Source: Macrothele yani
Lineage: Eukaryota > Arthropoda > Arachnida > Araneae > Macrothelidae
DNA: 64,000 bases
Reading direction: 5' to 3'
NCBI GenBank assembly: GCA_039090855.1
Contig: CM077022.1
Coordinates: 70,580,971 to 70,644,970 of the forward strand
Shown: piece by piece, positions 56,172 through 64,000 of the stretch
How the letters are laid out: every line of letters starts with the position of its first letter
Position numbering within the stretch: position 1 is the stretch's first letter
Program-made: the position numbers and the translations under genes
The notes under the pieces: generated by a model
What the model was told of the DNA's origin: nothing
What the model saw: only the letters and a program-made list of their open reading frames with translations
The model's database searches: none

Positions 56172-57597
56172 TTTTGATGGACAATAACTGGGTGTGCTTA
56201 GCCAAAACCCCCTAAAGATTAAGAAAGCCTCCGAACTGGTCTGTGATGTCAAAGCTAGTGGGCTGACCGACTCGAGCCTCAAGTTCTCCGCTCCTGAAAA
56301 CGCCGCCGAAGTACCGCGGTGTTTACGCAGAGAAATAATTTCTTGAGTGCTATACTAGACAATTTGCGCACACAACAATAAATCGACCGGGGGTTGTTTT
56401 TTTCTCTTTATTTTTTGTCCTTAGATAACATCAAAAGATTACATCCTTAGCTTTCATTTTTTCTGTTTCCAGCGATGATATCCGTAAATCTGGGGATTCC
56501 AAAGTTTTGCTCTTGTGCTGGGAAATAATTTCATGAAATTTTTCCTTTAGTTTTCAATTTGGCTTTGGAGCAAAAAAAATAAGTTTTTTCACGCATAACG
56601 TACAAAACCCAGCATTTTGCGTTAAGCATTTTTGCAAGTACAATCTTTTTAATGCCAAATTGATCTTTTTAATGGCAATTTGCGTTAATGGCAAATTGGT
56701 AGGACTGTATAAACATAATCATTTCACTTAAAACATTTGGAAATTCTTTTCGCGTTCGATTTATTTAAATGAAAGCAAAAAAGAAAAGACTTTTCCGTAA
56801 TTACACAACGAGCGCAAAAGCAAAATTTCCGATTTAGTGAGTATATTTACTAAAAATACGGCAAAATGTGTGCTCAAATCTTGCAACTATTTCTAGAAGG
56901 TAAAAAAAATTATAAATTAAAATCATTTAGGAAAAAGTTATTTGTCAAATGAACATGGAATATATTAATTTCGAATTCTTGTTTTAATTAGGACTCTGAT
57001 ACACAGCAATTTTATGAAGAAAAATGGCATTTGTTTTACGGAAATGAAATGTTGATTAATAAATAACGTAATTATTTATTGCCAGTTTCTTTGCCTGGTT
57101 AACCTTAGTACTTGATGCGCTGATACATCTTTTTTTTATTTTTATTTTTTTCAATTTGAACACTACTAACTACGAATTTTGTAAAGAAAAATAACTATTA
57201 CTTTATGGAAATGAAATGTTGAATGGTTATTAATACCATTATTTAAACGACAATAAATAATGAGCTGATAATCGGAAGGCTAGCCCTTAAATTTTACTCC
57301 GTCAATAATAAAACAAAAAAGAAAACGACTAACAATTCACTAAATTATAATTGTATTTACAACGAAAGCAGAAAATGCTGTCATGAAAACTTAACTAACC
57401 TTTGAAAATTCATGGTGGGTTCAAAATTTTTCATTCGTATGGAAGAATTCCGCCTTCTTCTAAAGCTTTCACTTTCAGGAAAGCTGAAAACAGTGGCTTT
57501 TGGATGTGCTTTGTAATTAGATCTATATAAAGGCACTCAATATTTTCCAGGCATGTTGTAAAAAAGATGCTTACTCACGTGCACGACTACCGAAAGC
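56172..57597. other. Gene-free gap between hAT transposase and BED finger
   Basis: No coding sequence. It may be an intron of the hAT element, or later insertions. A small GC-rich patch lies at 56285-56325. Confidence 0.35.
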
Positions 57598-57834
57598 TCA
57601 ATACTGATCAATGCTGCATGAACGTGAAGCTAATATCGGCATTCCCCTTACGTTTGCCCTTTCACCTCTCTGGAGAGAGGGATTGCGATGGCCCTCTGAC
57701 CGTGATGTCACACCCCTTCGTAGTTCGCGCGCTGGGGCTTTCTCTCCCGGGGGGGGGGGTGGCTTAGCCCCTTTCATATGGCTCTTTAATGCAGATTCAC
57801 CCAATTTTGCTATGCTGAAAGACTTACAGCACAA

Positions 57835-57985
57835 TGCACATTTTGCTTGATGTCTGTCTGTTGGATGGCACTGAAGCCAATCCTTATAATTTCTATATTC
57901 CAACCAGTTTTGATTAAACAAACACTTGCCTGCCATTATGAATAAATTTGGCAGTTTTCCACATTTACTGTCATAAAACCTGCTT
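57835..57985 (-). pseudogene. BED-type zinc finger segment
   Basis: On the minus strand NQNWLEYRNYKDWLQCHPTD is followed by CALCCKSFSIAKLG, then ESALKSHMKGAKP: aromatic residues, CxxC and H of a BED finger, in the form seen at the start of this hAT group (FSIA.MG..AL.SHMKG). BED fingers bind the element's DNA. The frame then runs into a proline- and charge-rich stretch (to 57598) read from a GC-rich sequence that is probably not coding. It most likely belongs to the relic at 54280-56170. Confidence 0.75.
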
Positions 57986-57990
57986 TCCAA

Positions 57991-60900
57991 TGTTGGCTAA
58001 GAATTACTACTGAAGAAAAGTAACATTTTACTACCCAGAATTAAAAAATATATATAAGTGTACGTCATTTTTTTCCCTTAGCTGTACAAGCACACAAGAA
58101 AAATAATCAAAATCACATGCTAAAACAGAAATTATAGCAACTAAAATAAATCTCACTGAAACTAGAACCAAAAATTCCCCGACCTTCTAATTTACAAACA
58201 CAACAAAACTACAACCTAACTCTTAGCTCCGCTATGCGCAAGTTCTTTTTCCATCGTTAAAGTAATGCGAACCCACCATTGTCTGGAGGCAAAGTACAAA
58301 TTCCGAAGTTTCTAGAAGATCGAGCTTTGTGGCTTGATGAGCCACAAGTAATTAAAATTGCTTCCGATCTCTCACGGATAGGAAGCATCCCTTCTCCAAA
58401 ACTAAAAAACAAACAAAAACATCTGGATTTTCGACCTTTCCCGCTGGCTCCAAGAGCAATCTCCACCCTACTTCCCCCCTGCACTTTGGCGAACAAAGTC
58501 CACTCATCACATCTCTGCCGTCAAATCTGAAGCAGAAGTTTGCAGCTCTGATTTCCATTCCTGAACACTGAATATCCCACACAATTCTTGCTAACTGAGG
58601 TTTGTTTCCAAACAAGGCTGTTTTGATATGGGTACGGAGAACTGGACACATTGGAATTTCAGTGCCATAAAATTGTTCTGCATAAACAAATTTCGTGTGG
58701 CTATATTCCCCAGTACTCTAACAACTATTGTTCATAATTTTTTTTTTAATATTTCATTTTCAGTAAGAAATTTAGACATTATCATGATTTTCGGGCTTAA
58801 GACTAAGCGGAGAACTGACCACCGGAGAACTGGCCACAAAAACTTTAAGGGGCTGTATAAAAATTGCGTCTTGGGCTGCTCCGTCTCCCGAGATTAGTTA
58901 TCTGACGCACATAAAATTTCCGTAATTTCGTATTTTCAGCATTTACACCAGAAATATTTTGTTTTATAATTTGGATAGTAACCCCCCCCCCGACAGGTTT
59001 CCTAAGTAGGCACATGCCCTCAGATAATGTGTCGAGTTGTAGCTTATAAATCCCAAAAATCTGCCGATCGGACCTGAAATTCATTATATTTTACACTTTT
59101 GGAATCCCTCCCCCCCCCTTACAAATAAAACTTCCTTCCTCTTTCAATCCTTTTTTTTTTTCACAAAACTAAATATTTATACTTCATTATGATATTTTAA
59201 AGTGATTTTCACCCATGGATGTAAAGTTTCACACAATTTTGATAAACTTAAATTTATCATAGCAAAACATCAACTTGCAATACTTAAATTTTTGAAGGCG
59301 GAAAAAAAATCAAATCGGAAGTTAATGTCAGAAGTATGCACCTGTTCTGAATTTTTTTTCCACAACTAGAAATAAATCCAGAACACGCTTTATACTATTG
59401 TAATAACTTCAGTTACCTTAGTAGTCCTAATTACTCAGAGACCACATTGTTCTTAGTACATTTTTCCTTAGCATATATACTTGTTGAAAGCTGAAATCGG
59501 TAGTAGCCCACTGGAGCATACTTCTTATTCGGAGGTCGGCCTCTCACAGGAAAGAATTATCATCATGCTTTTATCTTCTATGACACCAAATAGCATAATT
59601 AAAGTTTAGTTTGTTGATATCGATCATAAATATATTATGACAGTAAATCAATGCAAAATGATTATAGAGAAAATATCTGCGATTTTTCTCGTGTTTGAGA
59701 TTCATGGCTTTTTCATTGTGCTATCTGTTCAAACTTTTTTTTTTGCGGTGTGGGGTCCTAATTGTTCTGTTGGCCAATGAACACCTGCGAGTGTTCTCCA
59801 TATATAATACATCTCCCACTGTCTTGACTACGCGCGTCAGCTAAGTTGCTTTATTTCGCACTCCAAGCCTTTTTGGAGAGTACTTGTTTATGTTTTCACC
59901 TAAAGTTTTGCAAAGCACTTTTTCCTCTTTTTTTTTTTTTTTTTGTGCTGCCATTTAGAAGGAAGCTTAGTTGTTTGACACACACTAAAGCCAATTGTCA
60001 CAAACACGGTGGAGAAAGGGGATGAAATTCGGGAGTATATAAACGACCTCTCTGTCAATTACACACTCATCCAGCTTAGCAGTTGACTGACAGCTGTTAC
60101 GCTGCATAGGGTAATGGGAGAAAATTTTATAGAACAAATTTTCTTCAATTTTTTAAATAGTTGCGTGCAAATTTTACAGTGTCTACGATACATCAAAATA
60201 AAGATTCATTTTAAATTTTGAAGAGATCCATTAAAAACTTCAAAAGTTAGACATTTATTTTTTACGGCATGCATATTCTTTATGGGATAAAAAAAACCTC
60301 TCAGGTTGATATCAAGACCTATTTACGCTTTCCAAATATGTTTCAGGAAGGTTTTTTTTTTCTTTTTAAATAACGATGTGCCTAGCGACGTTTGGTAAAT
60401 GCATCATGATTCGTTTGCTGCGGGAGCAAATGCTTTACTCTCCATGAATGATGTAACTGCATAAAACGCTCGCAAAAAGTGGGCAATGTGCAAAAGTGTG
60501 TAACCTTCCCCTGCAAACTCTCTAACCAGGGTGGTAAGCCCTATCATCTTCCCAGAACTGTGCCTCAATTCCACCCACATTTTGCGCGAAACTGCCACAA
60601 GCAACATTGCGAGAGCCAGTTACAACAATAAATAGTAGGTTCACATTTCCGCATGCGGGCACATCCTCAGAATTTTTTTTTTTTTTTTAAATTTAGCACA
60701 AGATAGGTAGGTATACAAAAACTGCAGATATTCACATAAAAATGGGGGGGGGGGGGGGTCGACTTACGCACGGATGTACAAAAACTACTGCAAATGTTCA
60801 GTAAGTGGGGGGGGGTCGACCTATGCACGAGTACATACGGTACTGAAATTTCATAGAATGCGAGTCACGCAATTTTACATTAAGTAATTGTGCAGAAAGA

Positions 60901-62090
60901 CAAAGCCAAGGGTATAAATGCTTCTGCAACTTATATTCAGAATATGTTTAAGAATGCCTCAATGCCCCTAGAACTGAAAAAAAAAAAAAAAAAAAAAATC
61001 CCGCAATAAAAAAAACATCGAATTTATTACAATCACCAAGACCCTCCAACATAAAATTTTCTTTTACATTTTGCTAAAATAAATCTATTCAGTGATTTCA
61101 AAATAATTACAACTCAAATTATCACGTATGAGTGGAATAAGCGCGTAACTTCTAAAGTTTTTGACGGATTTTGAAGAAATTCAAAACGAAACTTTTGTTG
61201 TGTGTGTCTTGGTCATTGTAAAAATTGCACTCATTAATTTCAAATATTGGGAAATTTAAATTTTTGTATATATTTTTTCTTCCAATCTCACTGTCCGGAT
61301 TGACAGAGAGAACCAACTGCTATCCTCTCCCGCTGAATGTATCTGCCAAACGACCTTCACCGAAGATGGGGTCTGCTGAACAATGAAAAGCAAGCCAACA
61401 GCTGGGGAGAGGTTGCTGCTCCCGCCCTCTCACAAGCTCCCCTCCTCCTGTCTCACTGTAATTGTAATGTAACTTATCTTTTTGTGGGACCTCCTTGCTT
61501 CAGGTCATTAGCTGTCTTAAAAGAGTGGTCCCCAGCGAGTTTATGGGATAGGTGCCTTCTAACATTTAGGGGGAGGGAGGGAAGCTGTCAATAGCAAAGA
61601 AAAGAAAAAAAAAGAAGTGAAAATGGTGGGAAAGGGACAGAAAGAATACTGGAATTACAAATATAAGATTCTGAAAAATCAAGGACTTTTCATGGATCCT
61701 AAAGATTTTCAAGGACTTTCAAGGCCTTGAAAATGGTCCATTAATTTTCAAGGAGTGTATGCACCATGTCACGTGTTTTATGGCAAAAAATGTTAAAATG
61801 CAGTACAAAGAAAAATTCACCATTTCCTATTAAATTGCATACTTAAAAATTTGGGTAAAATTTCCGTGTTTAGCCCGGAAATAGTTTTTCAAAGAGACAA
61901 TAGATGGAGACAAGTTATTGCTGCATCGTTATGTTGTGAAAGTGCCAAAGGAAGTCTATATGGATTTAGGGTGGCCCTCAAAAGGACCTTTTTGAGCATT
62001 GATTGTGGCATATGTGTAAAATATGTACTTTGATAGAACAATTGTCTTTTCTCATGAATATAAAGCTGTCTAGCTAGCAGAAAAAAACCT
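57991..62090. other. Gene-free AT-rich stretch
   Basis: No supported gene. Open frames at 58279-58530, 58352-58651 and 61337-61594 lack recognisable motifs. Several G/C runs occur (57744-57757, 58981-58990, 60746-60758, 60807-60815) plus long A/T runs. 61770-61880 and 62750-62830 may be ends of an old element related to 51154-52270. Confidence 0.35.
60036..60072 (+). promoter_or_regulatory. Possible core promoter
   Basis: TATATAAA at 60036-60043, with CTCATCC (Inr-like, A at 60069) 33 nt after its start. The spacing suits a TATA/Inr pair, but no transcript or ORF follows, and such matches arise by chance. Confidence 0.2.
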
Positions 62091-62095
62091 TTATC

Positions 62096-62139
62096 TGCCA
62101 GGGAAGAACTGTGTGATCACACACAGTTCTTCCCTGGCA
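62096..62139. repeat. Perfect palindrome, 20-bp arms and 4-nt loop
   Basis: TGCCAGGGAAGAACTGTGTG, loop ATCA, then its exact complement CACACAGTTCTTCCCTGGCA. A partial third copy of the arm (GGCAGGAAAGAACTGTGA) follows at once. Confidence 0.9.
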
Positions 62140-62413
62140 GGAAAGAACTGTGACTTTGTTCAAAGCAGTGTTCAGAGGAAAGAGGGCAATTCTGTTAGAA
62201 TAAATATTCCAAAATATGACCTGCCAAGTACATTTTGTGGTTGCCCTGTGTTCATTTATGTTTTAGGGTAAGCCAATTGCTCTTCACTCCTTGAGTATGC
62301 GCCAGTCATGGTATCTCGTTCAAAGATACCAAAAATCCAGGTGCCCTCAACAAAATGACCGCAGTTGTACTTCCGCTTCGTCTACTTCCATATGATTCGA
62401 CCACCACCAAGCC

Positions 62414-62635
62414 TTTTTTTTTTTTTTAATTGGAGGTTTAACGACCATCGTGAGCAACTCAATGGGCTATAAGCAGTCGCCCGTCCTTAATTTAGGGTCA
62501 CTGGTTCCAGGGAAGGGAGAGAGCCAGTGCCGTAAGACAAACACAACATCCATGCCTCACCGGGATTCGAACCCGGACCCCTTACGGACAAATGATCAGA
62601 GGCCATCGCTTAGACCACTGCGCCACCGGGGCGGC
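62414..62635 (-). mobile_element. tRNA-derived SINE, full length with target duplication
   Basis: T run from 62414, body, box B (GGTTCGAATCC reversed) and box A, ending GGGGCGGC at 62635. AAGCCTT occurs before the T run (62409) and after the head (62637), a 7-bp duplication. One of the best preserved copies. Confidence 0.93.
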
Positions 62636-62639
62636 AAAG

Positions 62640-63094
62640 CCTTCCTTCCTCACAATGCAAGGCTACCACAAGTGGAGGAGAGTTGAAGTGGTACAGTGGC
62701 GCCATTCTATCATTGCTTTCGAAAACTAGCTCTGGGCCGAATGTGGAAGTTTAGCCAAAACCTGTACATATCAGTTTTTTGAAATTTTTAGCCAAATAAT
62801 TTAGGAGGCTAAAATACACATTTACCAAAATATTTCATCAAATTCCCACAATAGTGAATCTGTGTGAATAAAAAAGAACAAGCATAAATTCTACCATCAT
62901 TAATACAACAAAGGGATTCACTGGGGCACCATAAAAAAAATCTCACACAAGAAATGGCCCAAAAAGAGTATTAGCATGAAATTATTAAAACCATTTATCT
63001 AAACAGCTACTGCTACATTTTATGTTACACCTATTTTGAAGTAAATTTGTTTTTGCTTTTTCACCAGAATTTTTTCAATATTTACAAAAATATT
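62640..63094. other. Intergenic or 3' UTR of the ankyrin/SOCS gene
   Basis: No ORF. No clear AATAAA on the minus strand directly after the stop was found. Confidence 0.4.
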
Positions 63095-64000
63095 TCAGTA
63101 ATAGAACACACGATCACATGATGCACCGTGCTCTCTCTCTTCATTTAGCTCACTGTATAGGAGATATTCTTTCACAATTCTCGGCAAATAGAGATGATGG
63201 ATTGCTTCTCTGAATGAGAAATGGCCATGCGCAAAAATCACTTGTCGTATTTTTATGCGACAAGCATTTTTCAGAGACGAAGGTTTATTTACCTGTTGTA
63301 GGATAGCCTTCCACTTTTCATTGTACCCCGCAATGGTATAGCAGTAAGGTTCCAATTGGCAGCACAATTTAAAAACATCGTAGAAAAGCTGCTGCACAGG
63401 TCGACAGACCACCATAAACTGAAGGAGAAGTTCTAAAACTTTGAGGAATGCCTCATAGCTAACAGACGAAAAAACACTGCCTAAGTAAATCAAAATAGTT
63501 TCATAATTGTAATTTCTTTGTTGGAAAATCAGATGAGGGTCAGAGCCATACATGAGCAGCTTCTTAGTGGAATTATAGTTATACAATGACAAAAGCAAGC
63601 ACTCACTTGGACAGATGCCATTTGGTCGGCGACTGATGTCCCAGCCGTGCTCAATAAGCAAGCCAAATGCTTTCCAGGATCTATTACACAACGCACTCAG
63701 AGCTGGTGGAAAAGAAAGCTTTTGTTGAACTCCATTCCTGTTAACTATGTTGCATAAAACCGGATTTACGCTGGCTCCATAATCCAGTAAAATCTTCATG
63801 GAGTCCAAGTCTTCTACAGCTGCAGCATATGACAAGGAGTTTTGGTAAATTGTAAGCTGCCCATTGCAAACAGAAGGGCGATGGCACAAATTAATTTTCT
63901 GCTGGCCAGAAATTTTATGCACATTGTCAACTGGAAAACCTAATGAAAGGAGCTTTTTAAGTGCATCATGGCTTCTCTTTTGAATGGCTGCTTGCAAAGG
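63095..64000 (-). CDS. Ankyrin-repeat and SOCS-box protein, 3' exon, 5' end outside the window
   Basis: At least 300 codons, open to the right edge; the frame reads on upstream (PLQAAIQKRSHDALKKLLSL), so the true start is beyond the window. Ankyrin repeats fill the first ~150 residues: LQAAIQKRSHDALKKLLSLG, LSYAAAVEDLDSMKILLDYG, ALSALCNRSWKAFGLLIEHG and YNSTKKLLMYGSDP. The C-terminus SLKNACRIKIRQVIF, then LYLPRIVKEYLLYSEL, fits a SOCS box (BC box plus Cul5-box-like LPxxxxxYL). ASB proteins recruit substrates to Elongin B/C-Cullin 5 ubiquitin ligases in the cytoplasm. Which ASB member it is cannot be told. It is the only clear host gene here and has no lesions. Confidence 0.85.
   Translation of the reverse strand, partial: PLQAAIQKRSHDALKKLLSLGFPVDNVHKISGQQKINLCHRPSVCNGQLTIYQNSLSYAAAVEDLDSMKILLDYGASVNPVLCNIVNRNGVQQKLSFPPALSALCNRSWKAFGLLIEHGWDISRRPNGICPSECLLLSLYNYNSTKKLLMYGSDPHLIFQQRNYNYETILIYLGSVFSSVSYEAFLKVLELLLQFMVVCRPVQQLFYDVFKLCCQLEPYCYTIAGYNEKWKAILQQVNKPSSLKNACRIKIRQVIFAHGHFSFREAIHHLYLPRIVKEYLLYSELNEEREHGASCDRVFYY

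Noticed and set aside
57598..57834. Continuation of the BED-finger frame into a charged, proline-rich tail
   Set aside because: It reads through a G-run and a GC-rich patch and matches nothing in BED/hAT proteins; probably not coding.
62450..62686. Open frames over SINE copies (also 19457-19744, 42342-42584, 43442-43780)
   Set aside because: They are translations of SINE sequence and recur wherever the SINE lies.
1..64000. CRISPR arrays, bacterial promoters, operons
   Set aside because: No regularly spaced short repeats; element content and gene structure are those of an animal genome.

Overview
This window is a stretch of an AT-rich animal genome made almost entirely of transposable elements. 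Tc1/mariner, hAT, RTE and Penelope-like elements, a tRNA-derived SINE and one ankyrin/SOCS-box host exon all point to an invertebrate. The mix (Naiad-type Penelope elements, many Tc1 and long-TIR mariner-type elements) would suit an arthropod, perhaps a chelicerate, but the sequence does not settle the species. There are no operons, ribosome binding sites or CRISPR arrays.

Layout. 1-2.6 kb is gene-free and may be the 3' UTR of a gene to the left. 3.6-8.6 kb holds two decayed hAT transposases; the second is split by a Tc1 element whose TA duplication still marks the original reading frame. 10.4-17.4 kb holds two more broken Tc1 elements, a fold-back element with tRNA-like ends, a short RTE fragment and an internally deleted mariner. 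18.7-26.1 kb is a pile of three mariner-type elements with a D..41..D spacing or close homology to it (one with 0.1 kb and two with 0.3 kb terminal inverted repeats) around another Tc1. 27.3-33.2 kb holds two nearly identical RTE retrotransposons head to tail on the minus strand, one with a complete 986-codon ORF. 33.2-39.75 kb is a Penelope-like element with an N-terminal GIY-YIG nuclease (Naiad type), interrupted by a Tc1. 39.8-52.7 kb is mostly noncoding dispersed repeats, one truncated mariner-type element, an intact Tc1 and a non-autonomous 1.1-kb element with a 12-bp target duplication. 54.3-58.0 kb holds a hAT transposase relic and a BED zinc-finger segment. 58-63 kb is gene-free apart from a SINE. 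The only convincing host gene is the 3' exon of an ankyrin-repeat/SOCS-box gene running off the right edge (minus strand).

The most interesting item is the Penelope-like element. Its reading frame contains an in-frame UGA next to a CxxC motif at the start of the nuclease domain. Just after the stop codon, on the same strand, lies a 65-nt sequence that folds like a SECIS element: 8-bp basal helix, UGAU/GGAU non-Watson-Crick quartet, 9-position helix, and AAA in the apical loop. Together these suggest the element encoded a selenoprotein. Selenocysteine-containing Naiads are, to my knowledge, reported from spiders and clams; this copy shows one UGA rather than several.

Nine or ten copies of one tRNA-derived SINE family occur across the window, several with visible target duplications, so the same SINE kept moving while the DNA elements were decaying. 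Nested insertions give a partial relative chronology: hAT before Tc1; Penelope before the Tc1 inside it; mariner-type elements before SINE.
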